A stretch of DNA of 64,000 nt from Actinophytocola sp050699935 (GTDB lineage: Bacteria; Actinomycetota; Actinomycetes; Mycobacteriales; Pseudonocardiaceae): the NCBI RefSeq assembly GCF_050699935.1, contig NZ_JBOHGB010000014.1:16181-80180 (forward strand), given 5' to 3'. Shown piece after piece: positions 34,432-43,734 of the stretch. Positions within the stretch are counted from its first letter, which is position 1. Each line of letters begins with the position of its first letter. Made by a program: the position numbers and the translations under genes. The notes below the pieces were generated by a model, which was not told the origin of the DNA, did no database searches, and saw nothing but the letters and a program-made list of their open reading frames with translations.

Positions 34432-35208
34432 ATGAGTGCCGCAAGTGCTACGCGTCGCGCCCGGCTGAACAGGGACCGGGTGCTGCGCGCCGCGGTGAGC
34501 CTGGCCGACGCGGACGGGATCGACTCGCTCACCATGCGCAAGCTGGGCGTGGAGCTCGGGGTCGAGGCGATGTCGCTGTACAACCACGTCGCCAACAAGA
34601 GCGACCTACTCGACGGCATGATCGACATCGTCTTCGCCGAGATCGACCTACCCACCGAGGAAACCGCCTGGCGCACCGCCATGCGCCGCCGCGCGATCTC
34701 GGCGCGAGCGGCCCTGGCGCGGCACCCCTGGGCCATCGGGCGCATGGAGTCGCGGACCACCCCCGGCCCCGCGACACTGCGCCACCACGACACCGTGCTC
34801 GGCATCCTGCGCGCGGCGGGCTTTCCAGTGGAGCTGGCCGCGCACGCGTACTCCGCACTGGACAGCTACATCTACGGCTTCGCGCTCCAGGCACCGAGCC
34901 TGCCTTTCGACACCGGCCACGACAACGGGCAGGACAGTGCGCGGGACACTGGGCGGGACAGCGCGCAGGTCACCCGGGCGATCATGGCGCGGTTCACCTC
35001 CGGCCAGTACCCGCACCTCACCGAGATGGCCGTCAAGCACGTCCTGCAACCCGGCTACGACTTCGCCGACGAGTTCGAATTCGGGCTCGACCTCATCCTC
35101 AATGGCCTCGAGAGCCATCGAGCACAGCGAGGTGTCCGGCAGATAGACCCCGGTCACGCCGGCGCGGCACGTCAACCTCCTCGCGGTAGGCGAGGAAACG
35201 GTTCGTAG
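34432..35208 (+). CDS. TetR-family regulator
   Basis: 258 aa from ATG 34432, 7 nt after AGGAGGG. N-terminal HTH (RVLRAAVSLADADGIDSLTM, RKLGVELGVEAMSLYNHVAN) and a TetR_C-type ligand domain. The last ~30 residues (QIDPGHAGAARQPPRGRRGN) look like random GC-rich readthrough rather than family sequence. An original stop may have been lost near 35,125. Confidence 0.85.
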   Translation: MSAASATRRARLNRDRVLRAAVSLADADGIDSLTMRKLGVELGVEAMSLYNHVANKSDLLDGMIDIVFAEIDLPTEETAWRTAMRRRAISARAALARHPWAIGRMESRTTPGPATLRHHDTVLGILRAAGFPVELAAHAYSALDSYIYGFALQAPSLPFDTGHDNGQDSARDTGRDSAQVTRAIMARFTSGQYPHLTEMAVKHVLQPGYDFADEFEFGLDLILNGLESHRAQRGVRQIDPGHAGAARQPPRGRRGNGS

Positions 35209-35816
35209 CGCGGCGGGAACCTCGTCGTGAACAAGCACAGCGATCGAAATCCGATAGCACGGCGCCACAGCACCGCCGAGGACTCCAGCGGTTCTTCCCG
35301 CAACGCCGCCGCGGCGGCATCCGGTGCCCGCGAGGGGCGCGCGCGACAGCAAGACGAACCGGACTCCCTCCGCTAGGAACACCGGACAGCTCGACGCGAT
35401 CAGGTACTACTCCATGACCGGTTTGAACCCCTCGGTCCGGCATAGCATGCGGTCCATCGTCCAGCCGTGGACCTCACCGGATCCATTGTGGACGGAAGGC
35501 CAGGACGTCACCGACCGTCCACCGTGGCGTTCGAGGCTGTGCGTGGGTACCGTGAACGACGCTCGACCCAGATGTCGTTGCGGGGTTGGCGATCTCCTCC
35601 GCGAGGCGTATGTCTCGTTGCGGGAGGGACGGCAGCGCTGTCCGCTGGCATACGAGGTCGGTTGCGAGCGCTAGGTCGACCGCAACGCGATGCCGAAGCT
35701 GCGGCCGCAGATAGCCACGCCGACGAGGAATCGTTGAACTCGTTGACAAGCACGACCGCGAACATCGCCACCCCCGCGTACGAAATGTGGCTCAGGCCGA
35801 GAACTCACGCTCAATG
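35209..35816. other. Intergenic stretch without a recognisable gene
   Basis: I could not support any gene here. Several short frames on both strands have no family resemblance. The downstream neighbour is a recombinase-like fragment, so this may be eroded mobile DNA. Confidence 0.5.
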
Positions 35817-36038
35817 TCAACCGGCAGTATCGCTTTCGATCTTGGTGGCGAGAAGCTGTCGCGCGGAATTGGCGTAGCGCAACGCGGTCTTCGCATCGAC
35901 GCCGAACACGACCGCGAGGTGGAGCGGGTCGGCGCGGTGAGTGAGAGCTTCTTCGAGTTGGCGGTCCATGCGTAGCCGCTCCAGGTTGGCGTGCAAGCCG
36001 CGGAAGACCTCGGTGAGCCAGGAATGGCCGACCCGCGC
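35817..36038 (-). pseudogene. C-terminal fragment, recombinase-associated HTH type
   Basis: The minus-strand frame ends with HSWLTEVFRGLHANLERLRM, DPLHLAVVFGVDAKTALRYA and NSARQLLATKIE. The DPLHL-VFG-x-TA-RYA pattern resembles a C-terminal helix-turn-helix found in actinobacterial phage-type or transposon integrases. Upstream residues in the frame look non-coding, so only the tail survives. The family assignment is tentative. Confidence 0.4.
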
Positions 36039-36050
36039 GGTCGCGGTGGC

Positions 36051-36150
36051 CGTGCGTTTGTTGACGAGCAGGTTCGTGTTGGAACTGGACAAGGACGAAA
36101 AGGCGCAACTGGACAAACTCAACAAATACCTCACGGCGAAATCTGTCTGA
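36051..36150 (+). pseudogene. Short coding remnant upstream of the acidic-protein gene
   Basis: A 32-codon frame (GTG start possible) encodes VLELDKDEKAQLDKLNKYLT and ends TAKSV. It reads like the genuine C-terminus of a helical protein and lies 21 bp before the next gene. It may be the truncated first member of a small operon with the two genes that follow. Confidence 0.35.
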
Positions 36151-36171
36151 CGCACCGAGGAGGGACGCACC

Positions 36172-36558
36172 ATGACCGCGCATGCCGAACCGGCCACCAT
36201 CGACGAGGTCAGGGCCAAGCTCGACCCGCTCGTCGACGAGTACCTCGACGCGCACCCGGAGATCGTCGAACAGTACAACCGCCTCCTCGACGCGGTTTCC
36301 GACGACGTCTCCGAGGCGGACACCCCGGCTACGCCCGACAGCCCGACCGAACTGGCCGGCGACCTCGAGGACGACATCGGCAAGGACGTAGCCACGTTGT
36401 CCGCGTCCCTGTCGAAGCTGGACTCGCTGGACGAGGAGAAGCTCGCGTCGATCGCGGCCAAGCTCGAGGGGGACGGCGACGGCCTCACCGAAGCCGAGGT
36501 CCAACAGCTCGAAATGCTCGCCGAACTGGGTGCCGTCTCGGCCAACGAGCGGTCCTGA
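36172..36558 (+). CDS. Acidic 128-aa protein, unknown
   Basis: 128 aa, start supported by GAGGAGGGA 8 nt upstream. Very acidic and helical (DPLVDEYLDAHPEIVEQYNR, LDSLDEEKLASIAAKLEGDG) with no Cys and no transmembrane segment. It resembles no family I know. It sits 39 bp before a larger unknown gene with its own GGGAGGA site, so the two probably act together; the acidic character would suit a binding partner or antitoxin-like protein (speculative). Confidence 0.6.
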   Translation: MTAHAEPATIDEVRAKLDPLVDEYLDAHPEIVEQYNRLLDAVSDDVSEADTPATPDSPTELAGDLEDDIGKDVATLSASLSKLDSLDEEKLASIAAKLEGDGDGLTEAEVQQLEMLAELGAVSANERS

Positions 36559-36597
36559 CGCAGACACGACGTTCAGCACCGGAGGACGGGAGGAACC

Positions 36598-37356
36598 ATG
36601 TCCGGAGTCGAGGAGATCGTCGGAATCGCCGCGGCCGGGATCGCGGCCGCAGGTGCCACGCTCACGGTCAGCAGGTTCCTCATCGGAAAGGGCGGAACGG
36701 CCACCATCACGCCGGGCGGCGCCGTGTCGACCCTGGACGACGAACGCGAGAAACAACTGCGGACCGCGTCCGGTGGGCAGCTGGAGCAGTTCGCGCTCAT
36801 CAGGTACGAGTGGCCGTTCGTCATCCAGACACATTCGGCCCTGTCCAGGCACATAGCCCGCGTCGGCCTGATACCCAACCTCTCCCTGAAGGTCCTCGAG
36901 AAGGCCGGCTCACCGAAACTCTCCAAGCGGGCCGTCGAGAACGAACTCCGCCAGCTCAGAGAATCTCGCGACCTTGACCCAGCAAAGGTCGACAAGAAAT
37001 CAAGGAATACCAGAAGTTCCTCGAACCGATGGAGAAGCACGAGGACAAGGCGGATCTGTTCTCACGGTACTCCGAGTCGTTCGTGGCCACGAAGTCACAC
37101 GCGAACGTGCGCATTCCCGCCCTCGTGGACTTCGAGATCGTCGGCCTGCGCTACTACGCGAAAGGCGAGCAGCACGACGAGTACGAGATCAGGTCGGCCA
37201 CGATCTCGCAGTGGGCGGCCACGAGTGCCGGCCACCGGTTCCGGAACTTCTTCAACGAGAAGATCAACCTGGAGTACGGGCGATCACATCTTCCTGGTGC
37301 TGCGCCGCGGCGTCACCGACGAGCAGGCGGCACGCGAGCTGACCGGCGGCGCCTGA
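36598..37356 (+). pseudogene. Unknown membrane-anchored protein with two compensating frameshifts
   Basis: It starts with a hydrophobic helix (VGIAAAGIAAAGATLTVSRF) and a soluble domain (QLEQFALIRYEWPFVIQTHS). Near 36,995 one base is missing, so KEIKEYQKFLEPMEKHEDKA continues in another frame. Near 37,275 one base is extra, restoring DHIFLVLRRGVTDEQAAREL and the stop at 37356. With both repaired it would be one ~250-aa protein. The family is unknown. Confidence 0.6.
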
Positions 37357-37415
37357 CACACGCCTGCCGATCCTGCACCTCTCGGTTAGTGCGCCATCAC
37401 CTGCTGAAACACGTC

Positions 37416-37830
37416 CTATCCAGCTCCCGTGCGGCGGAGCACCTCGAGCAGGATGCCCGGGCGGCCGGACGCCTCGAGGTCGCCGGTGACCAGGTCCTTG
37501 CCGAGGCACATATGGGTGCCCGCGGCGAACCCGGTGCCGTAGGGCTTGACCGTCCGGTCGAGACGGTCGGCGCGGCGCGGGTCGAACCGGTCGGCATCCG
37601 GTCCGTAGACCCGCGGATCGCGATTGGCCGCCGCGAGGTGCAGCCCCACCCGGTCGCCGGGACCGAACCGGGTGCCGCTCGAGGCGAGCGTAACGTCCCG
37701 AACTGCGACCCTCGGATGGATCTTGCGCCCGCTCGTGTGCAGCCGGATCGTCTCGTACAACGCGCGCTGCAGGAACTCGTCGTCCTCGGTGAGCGCGCAG
37801 GTTGGTCGAGACCCGTAGTTCTTGCTCGGC
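37416..37830 (-). pseudogene. Cytochrome P450 C-terminal fragment
   Basis: Helix-K motif (ALYETIRLH, ExxR), meander (RDPRVYGPDADRFDPRRADR) and heme-binding loop (YGTGFAAGTHMCLGKDL) are clear. The N-terminal two thirds, including the I-helix, are absent, and the upstream sequence is unrelated. It is a non-functional remnant. Confidence 0.8.
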
Positions 37831-38162
37831 GCGGCCAGCCGGTGATCCCGCGTGACACCAGCGTGCCGTCCACTACCGTCACCTGTGTCACGACACATGG
37901 CAACGCGTGCTCGCCGTCTCCAACGCATGTTCAAGTCCTCTCGTCGACAACTCGGTCAGACGTTAACGACACGAGCACCACGCATCCACGACCCCGAACA
38001 AACCCGAACGCGAGCTTCCTGCTCGGCAACCGCCGGTTCGCGCGACCGACGAGTACCTCCCTCGCCGACGCCGCGGTCTCGAGCCCAAGCACGGCGACAC
38101 GACCGAACACGGCAACGCATCGCTACCTACACCGCCGAACCGGCCGGGCGAGGCCACGAACA
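37831..38162. other. Intergenic, nothing recognised
   Basis: The sequence between the P450 remnant and the end of the CoA-transferase gene holds no supported gene and no clear hairpin or operator. It marks the junction between the eroded region and the intact catabolic island. Confidence 0.45.
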
Positions 38163-39422
38163 TCAGGAACTGGGCGTGCTCGACGCGGACGCGGGTCCCT
38201 TCTTCGAACCGCGGTCGGACACCGGGGCATAGGGGAACGCGTCGCTGTCCACCGGGCGCACAGCACCACTCTGGAAAGCGGCCTGAGCGGCCTCCGGTCC
38301 GATTCCGAGTTGATCCAGAATATCGGCCGAATCCTCCCCCAGTTCTGGCGGCATGGCATTGTCAGGCGCGTCCAGCGCACCCGGGAACCGCGGGATTTCG
38401 AAGTGCATCCCACGCCAGGCTACATCGCGGATCTTGCCCGGCTGATTGGCTTGTGCTGCGTCGAGAACCCGATGCAGCGGAAGAACCTCCGTGTATCCCA
38501 AACCCTGACCGGAAAGCCGCTCGGATACCTCATCGAAAGTGAGCGCGCCGACGGACTTCCGGACCGCCGCCTCGACTTGCTCGCGACTCTTTCTCCGGCC
38601 GCGTAGTGTCGCCAGATTCTCGTCATTCCGCTCGGGCATGTCCAGCGCGGTCGCGAGCCTCCGCCAATGCGCATCCGTGAGGTTCAGTAGATAGACCCAT
38701 CGTTCGTCACGTGTCTCATACGCGCCGTAACCGGGCATGGCGAACTCCCCGCCGCCCTGCGTCTCGGGACGGCCGAGCAACTGGGTCTTGAGCTGCACAC
38801 CGGCCAGGTCTCGCCCGGCGAGGTGCAGACCCGTTTCGTACAAGCCGACACGGATGTCCCGATCCCGCGCCGACGGCTCGGCCTGCAGCCAGGTGGACAA
38901 CACCCGTATCACCGCGTAGCAACCGGCGAACTGGTCGTGATACGAGGGTCCCAGCCGGCTGGGACGCCCGTTGACCCGGTGGTCGTACATCGCGCCGGTG
39001 GCGGCCTCCGCGACGGGGTTCGACGCGAGGTCGTCGGCCTGTGGCCCGTCGGCGTAGCCACTGATATGACACACAATCAGGTCGGGGTTCAGCTTCTGGA
39101 GGGCGGCGCCGGTCACACCCAGCTTCCGGGCGGCCGACGGAGAGAGGTTGTGGATGACGGCGTCAGCGGTGAGCGCCAACTGGCGGAAGACCATGGCGCC
39201 CTCCGGCGTAGCCAGATCGACGCAGAGGCTCTTCTTACCATAGTTGTAGGCGATGAATGTGCCGCTCGGCCCGCCACGAACAAGCTTGCGGGTACTGTCA
39301 CCGGTTGGCGGCTCAATCTTGATAACCTCGGCGCCGAGCTGCGCCAAGATATGAGTGGCGAAGGGGGCGGCGATCATCGAGCCGAGTTCGATGATTCGCC
39401 GACCGGCTAGCACTTTCGACAT
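38163..39422 (-). CDS. Class III (CaiB/BaiF) CoA-transferase
   Basis: 419 aa from ATG 39422. N-terminal Rossmann part with RIIELGSMIAAPFATHILAQ, GAEVIKIEPPTGD and NLSPSAARKLGV. A likely catalytic Asp is D163 (SYHDQFAGCYA). By family it moves CoA between carboxylic acids through an aspartyl-CoA anhydride. It is divergent from a GntR regulator and at the near edge of a catabolic island that also contains a CoA-transferase pair. Confidence 0.88.
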   Translation of the reverse strand: MSKVLAGRRIIELGSMIAAPFATHILAQLGAEVIKIEPPTGDSTRKLVRGGPSGTFIAYNYGKKSLCVDLATPEGAMVFRQLALTADAVIHNLSPSAARKLGVTGAALQKLNPDLIVCHISGYADGPQADDLASNPVAEAATGAMYDHRVNGRPSRLGPSYHDQFAGCYAVIRVLSTWLQAEPSARDRDIRVGLYETGLHLAGRDLAGVQLKTQLLGRPETQGGGEFAMPGYGAYETRDERWVYLLNLTDAHWRRLATALDMPERNDENLATLRGRRKSREQVEAAVRKSVGALTFDEVSERLSGQGLGYTEVLPLHRVLDAAQANQPGKIRDVAWRGMHFEIPRFPGALDAPDNAMPPELGEDSADILDQLGIGPEAAQAAFQSGAVRPVDSDAFPYAPVSDRGSKKGPASASSTPSS

Positions 39423-39550
39423 AGTTGCTCCGAAAATTGTCGGATAATGTTTCCGCGCGCTGTTCCGAACGGGCTTCCATCGCTTATGATGGAGCCAGGT
39501 ATTCTTGGTTCGTGAGCGGAACATCCGCGCGTTCCCGGATCCGCAAAGAG

Positions 39551-40201
39551 ATGGGATGTCAGTTGGCAACCGCGGCCCAGCAGGTCTACGTAGAGATTCG
39601 CGACGGGATACTGTCCGGCAGGTATCCCCCCGGAGAGCGGCTTCGGGAAGAGAAGCTCGCATCGGCGTTGGGCGTTAGCCGCAGTCCGATCCGAGAGGCG
39701 CTCCGGCTGCTCCAGTCGGATGGGCTCATCGTGTTCGCCCCGAACAGGGGGGCGCAGGTGGCGATGTGGTCCGAACAGGACGTCGACGAGGTCCTCAACC
39801 TGCGCTCGCTGGTCGAGGGCTACGCTGCACGTCTGGCGGCTCGGCGGCTGTCGCCCGAGCATGTCCGGAAGCTGACGGACATTGCCGACGAGATGGAACG
39901 GGCGGGCGAGGGACCCACCCCGGACGTGGACCGCGTCGCGTCGCTCAACGCGGCGTTTCACCGGATGATCGTGCAGGCATCGGACAACGCGCGGCTGGTC
40001 AGCCTGATGAACCAGATACTGGGCGTGCCCGTCGAGTACCGCACCTATGCCCGGCACAGCCATCAGCAGATGGCGAGAAGCTTCGCGCACCACCGGGAGC
40101 TCATCCGGGCCTTCGAGACGCGTGACGAGGAGTACGCGTCGATGACGATGCGCATGCACGTGCTTGCCGCGCGGAACGCGCTGGTCTACGAGTCCGAATA
40201 G
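39551..40201 (+). CDS. GntR/FCD-family regulator
   Basis: 216 aa from ATG 39551; a GTG at 39512 would add 13 residues. wHTH: VYVEIRDGILSGRYPPGERL, EEKLASALGVSRSPIREALR. The FCD helical domain contains the usual acidic/His metal- or acid-binding positions (FHRMI, HHRELIRAFETRD). Members sense organic acids. It is the only regulator in the catabolic island and probably controls both arms. Confidence 0.9.
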   Translation: MGCQLATAAQQVYVEIRDGILSGRYPPGERLREEKLASALGVSRSPIREALRLLQSDGLIVFAPNRGAQVAMWSEQDVDEVLNLRSLVEGYAARLAARRLSPEHVRKLTDIADEMERAGEGPTPDVDRVASLNAAFHRMIVQASDNARLVSLMNQILGVPVEYRTYARHSHQQMARSFAHHRELIRAFETRDEEYASMTMRMHVLAARNALVYESE

Positions 40202-40295
40202 TGCCGTGCCACGGAAGGCTGGTGCGTGCCGAACCTTTTGTGGCGCGGCACCAGCGCCGCACAGAGGCCGCTTGAGCATGATCTCGACCAGCCTC

Positions 40296-41318
40296 TCATC
40301 GCCACCGCGGCAGCACGGACGCCGCGAGCTCGCGGGCAAGCGCCATGGGCGGATCGTACGAGGCGTAGTCGATGAACATGAACGACGTGATGCCACGCCG
40401 GATGAACTCGCCGAGGCGAGCCGACACCTCGTCCGCGGTGCCGATGACCATGTGGCGGTCGCAGAACGCGCGCAGCACGTCATCCGGAATCCACGACGTC
40501 AGCTCGATGGCCTGCTCCCAGTCCTCGGCGTGGGCGAGGTCCGGGTACGTGTCCGCGCGGCCCGCGGCGACGGGCACGATGCCCGCGGCACGGAGTGTCT
40601 CAGGCGAACGGATCGCGTACTTCGCGGCGAACGGGCGGGCCAGCCGCTCCGACTCGGCCCGGTCGGCGGCCACGCGACACCGGATCGCCAGCACCACATG
40701 AAGGTCCGCCACCTCTCGTCCGGCCCGTTCCGCGCCGATCGCCATGTTGTCGAAGGCGTAGTCCAGGCTGGCGGGAGTGTTTCCGGTCAGCAGGATGACC
40801 CCGTCGGCGAGCTCGGCGGCCAGCTGGAGCATCCGGGGGCCGGCGGCCCCGAGGTACAGCGGCACCCGGGTGGTTCGGTGCTCGGCCGCCTTGAGCCGGA
40901 CGCGCTGTGCGGGTGCCGAGACCCACTCCCCCGCGGTCAGCCGGCCGATGAGCTCGACCGCCGACCGCAGTTCGCGGAGCCGAGCCCCCGAACCACCCGT
41001 GACGCGTGTGGCGCTGTCCCCGGTGCCGATCCCCAGCCGGAAACGCCGTTCCGACAGCTCGTCGAGCGAGACCGCCGCGCTGGCGGTCACCTCGGCGGTC
41101 CGGGTGACCGGGTTGGTGACCGCGGTGCCGATGCGGACGGAGTTGGTGGCCGCGGCGATGGCCGCGGCCGAGACCCAGGTGTCGCGCCACAGCAGCTGCG
41201 AGTCCGGCACCCAGATCGCGTCGAACCCGAGACGCTCGAGCTCCACCGCCTGCACAACGCCGGCCGGCATCGGCGAACACGGTGGTAGCCGGATACCGAA
41301 CTCGATGTGACCGCTCAC
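40296..41318 (-). CDS. LLM-class flavin-dependent oxidoreductase
   Basis: 340 aa bacterial-luciferase fold: AVELERLGFDAIWVPDSQLL, VRIGTAVTNPVTR, RFRLGIGTGDSA, VPLYLGAAGPRMLQLAAELA. It is closest in pattern to F420- or FMN-using members such as MetF-like/LLM reductases. In the island it could oxidise or ring-open a heterocycle, as RutA does for pyrimidines; that role is inferred. Confidence 0.88.
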   Translation of the reverse strand: MSGHIEFGIRLPPCSPMPAGVVQAVELERLGFDAIWVPDSQLLWRDTWVSAAAIAAATNSVRIGTAVTNPVTRTAEVTASAAVSLDELSERRFRLGIGTGDSATRVTGGSGARLRELRSAVELIGRLTAGEWVSAPAQRVRLKAAEHRTTRVPLYLGAAGPRMLQLAAELADGVILLTGNTPASLDYAFDNMAIGAERAGREVADLHVVLAIRCRVAADRAESERLARPFAAKYAIRSPETLRAAGIVPVAAGRADTYPDLAHAEDWEQAIELTSWIPDDVLRAFCDRHMVIGTADEVSARLGEFIRRGITSFMFIDYASYDPPMALARELAASVLPRWR

Positions 41319-41406
41319 GACGCCCCCTCACAGGCTGGCTGGCGCCGCTCGCGGTCGCCCTGTGACATTGGTTCGCTCGCCAGCTCGCTCACGAGAACGC
41401 CCCGGG

Positions 41407-42786
41407 TCAACTCACGTCGCGGCGGATGTACCGGCCATGGCCGGGCTCACCAACCACGGTGTCGCCCTCCGCCACGACGGTGCCGCGCACCATGGTCATC
41501 ACCGGCCAGCCCTTCAGCATGTGACCTTCGTAGATGCTGTACGGCGCGCCGGAATGATGCCAGCTGTGGCTGACCGTCCGTTCCTCGTCAAGGTCGACGA
41601 GGACCAGGTCGGCGTCGCCGCCGACTCGGATGGTGCCCTTCTGGCGCAGGCCGAAGGTGCGGGCCGGCTGGCCGGCCGTCAGTTCGGCCACCCGCTGCAG
41701 ACCCAGCCGCCCTCGGTTGACGCCCTCGGAGAGCAGGACCGGCAGAATGTGCATCATGCCGGGGAAGCCCGCTGCCGCCTCCCAGATCGTGCCGTCGAGA
41801 TGCTTGTTGTGCAGGGTCTTGGCGCCGTGGTCGCTGCCCATGTGGCGCAGTGAGCCCGACTCCAGGCCCGCCCACAACGCCTCATTGTCCTCAGGAGACC
41901 GTACCGGAGGATTCACCTTGACGAGAAAACCCTCTGGCGATTCTTCGTGATGAGTGAGGTACTGGGGGCACGTCTCGGCGTCGATGCGATAACCGTGCTC
42001 GCGCAGGGAGTGCACCACGTCCAACCCCATCTTCGAGCTCAGGTGCACCACATATACGGGGCAGCCTGCGTTATGCCCGAGAAAACCGGCACGAAGGATG
42101 TTCTCGGCCTCGGCGACCGGTGGTGATGTCCGTGTCCATGACGAGAGCCGATCGTTGCCGCGATTCGCCGACTGCCATTCTTTGCGAAGCCGCCAGATTA
42201 TCTGCTGGTTCTCCGCGTGCACCAGGGCAACCCCGCCCTTGAGGGTCGCCACCTTGTTGAAACCGGCCCACAGGAAGCCGTCGTCGACGCCCTGCTTCGC
42301 GATCGACCCGGGCTCCGGATCGCGTATCCCCATGAAGAACTTGAAACTTGTGACGCCGTAGGCTTGCGCGATCTTGTCGAACTCGGCGAGATGCTGATCG
42401 GTCATCAGCGTCACGTGGAATCCGAAGTCGAGCACGGAGTTGCGTTCGCCGAGGTCGATCGTCTGGTCGAGCAGTCCGCCGTAGGGCTCGAACGTCCGCT
42501 CCATCTTGATGAACGAGGTGACACCGCCGAGTGCGCCGTGCCCGCTCTCGCTGCGGAACTCCGAGCCGACGCCGTCGGGGTCGAGATACCCGAGGTGCAC
42601 GTGCGGGTCGATGGCCCCGGGTAGGACATAGCGGCCATCGGCGTCGATCACCCGGTGACCCGTGATGCTCTCGGCGGGCTGGGTGATGGCGGCGATGGTG
42701 CCGTTCGTGATGCCGATGTTGCCGTCGACGACACCCACGAACGGGATGACCATGCGGCAGTCGCGGACAACCGTGTCGAACGTCAT
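41407..42786 (-). CDS. Dihydropyrimidinase/hydantoinase-like amidohydrolase
   Basis: 459 aa TIM-barrel amidohydrolase. Metal ligands: DPHVHLG (H62, H64), carboxylated Lys (K149 in SFKFFMG), H190 (LVHAEN), H248 (VHLSS) and D319 (GSDHG). The family hydrolyses cyclic amides (hydantoin, dihydropyrimidines, dihydroorotate, allantoin). It is followed by a carbon-nitrogen hydrolase gene, the usual next step. Confidence 0.88.
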   Translation of the reverse strand: MTFDTVVRDCRMVIPFVGVVDGNIGITNGTIAAITQPAESITGHRVIDADGRYVLPGAIDPHVHLGYLDPDGVGSEFRSESGHGALGGVTSFIKMERTFEPYGGLLDQTIDLGERNSVLDFGFHVTLMTDQHLAEFDKIAQAYGVTSFKFFMGIRDPEPGSIAKQGVDDGFLWAGFNKVATLKGGVALVHAENQQIIWRLRKEWQSANRGNDRLSSWTRTSPPVAEAENILRAGFLGHNAGCPVYVVHLSSKMGLDVVHSLREHGYRIDAETCPQYLTHHEESPEGFLVKVNPPVRSPEDNEALWAGLESGSLRHMGSDHGAKTLHNKHLDGTIWEAAAGFPGMMHILPVLLSEGVNRGRLGLQRVAELTAGQPARTFGLRQKGTIRVGGDADLVLVDLDEERTVSHSWHHSGAPYSIYEGHMLKGWPVMTMVRGTVVAEGDTVVGEPGHGRYIRRDVS

Positions 42787-42804
42787 GGCTGGCTCCTGAG
42801 GCTG

Positions 42805-43734
42805 TCAGACGTGCGTGACTGTGGTGAGGGTCCGGTAGATCTCCGGCCGGCGATCGCGGAGGTAGTGATAGCGATGTCCGTGCCGGTCGCCCTCGCTCAG
42901 ATCGATCGTGTGCCGGAGAACGACGTCGCCGGTGTCCGCCGGCGCCTCGGCGACGACCGAACCGAACGGTTCGATGACCAGGCTGCGACCGGAGAAGAGT
43001 CGCTCTGCCTCGACCACCTCGAGCCCGCCCTTGTTGATGGCGGCGACGTGAAACCCGTTCTGCACGGCCGCCGACCGAAGCTCGAAGTCCCACGTCTTGG
43101 CCCGGTGCCGGAGGAAGATCGCGACGAAGACGAAGACGAGCTCCACGCCGTGCAGGGCGAGCATCCGCCAACTCTCCGGGAAGGAACGGTCATAGCAGAT
43201 CAGTGCGCCGACTCGGCCGAACTCGGTGTCGAACACCGGGAACCCCGGGCCAGGGCGGAAGAAGAACTTCTCGTTCGTCCCCGGGTCGGCGTTGTAGTTG
43301 TCGGACAGATGGTTCTTGCGGTAGGCGCTCACCTGCGTGCCGTCGGGCAGTGTGCCCGGAATGATCTCGCCGTCCGGCCCGATCAGCACGGCGCTGTTGT
43401 AGTAGACGCCACTGCGCGGCCCTCGTTCGAACAGCGGGATCCAGATATGGGTGGAGTGTTTGCGTGCGAGCTTGCCGAACTCTTCCGTGGCCCGGCCGGG
43501 CACGGTGTCGGCCCAGTCGAAGTACCGGCGGTCGTTCGTCCCGCAGAAGTACGCGGTCGCCGCCATTTCCGAGAACGCGAGAAAGTCGGCCGGCTCCTCG
43601 GTCAGGGTCTTGTCCGCGGTGGCGACGAGGTCCGCGAGTGTCTTGGCGGGATCGTCTCCAGTGCCGGCGTTCTGCACGAGTGCGAGGCGTACCGGTCGGC
43701 CACCCGCGTTGTCAGCTGATGATGTCTCGGGCAT
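42805..43734 (-). CDS. Nitrilase-superfamily carbon-nitrogen hydrolase
   Basis: 309 aa. Catalytic triad E56 (AFSEMA), K140 (AYRKNHL), C180 (ALICYDRSFPES). The layout suits an N-carbamoyl-amino-acid or beta-ureidopropionase-type amidase that would cleave the product of the hydantoinase. The start overlaps the MmgE/PrpD stop by 23 bp, so it is in the same transcript. Confidence 0.88.
   Translation of the reverse strand: MPETSSADNAGGRPVRLALVQNAGTGDDPAKTLADLVATADKTLTEEPADFLAFSEMAATAYFCGTNDRRYFDWADTVPGRATEEFGKLARKHSTHIWIPLFERGPRSGVYYNSAVLIGPDGEIIPGTLPDGTQVSAYRKNHLSDNYNADPGTNEKFFFRPGPGFPVFDTEFGRVGALICYDRSFPESWRMLALHGVELVFVFVAIFLRHRAKTWDFELRSAAVQNGFHVAAINKGGLEVVEAERLFSGRSLVIEPFGSVVAEAPADTGDVVLRHTIDLSEGDRHGHRYHYLRDRRPEIYRTLTTVTHV

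Noticed and set aside
35671..36852. 393-codon minus-strand frame opposite the acidic-protein genes
   Set aside because: Only its neighbour frame's last ~70 codons look protein-like (listed as a fragment). The rest is antisense to genes with good ribosome sites.
40162..41310. Plus-strand frames opposite the LLM oxidoreductase
   Set aside because: They have no motifs and overlap the well-supported minus-strand luciferase-like gene fully.
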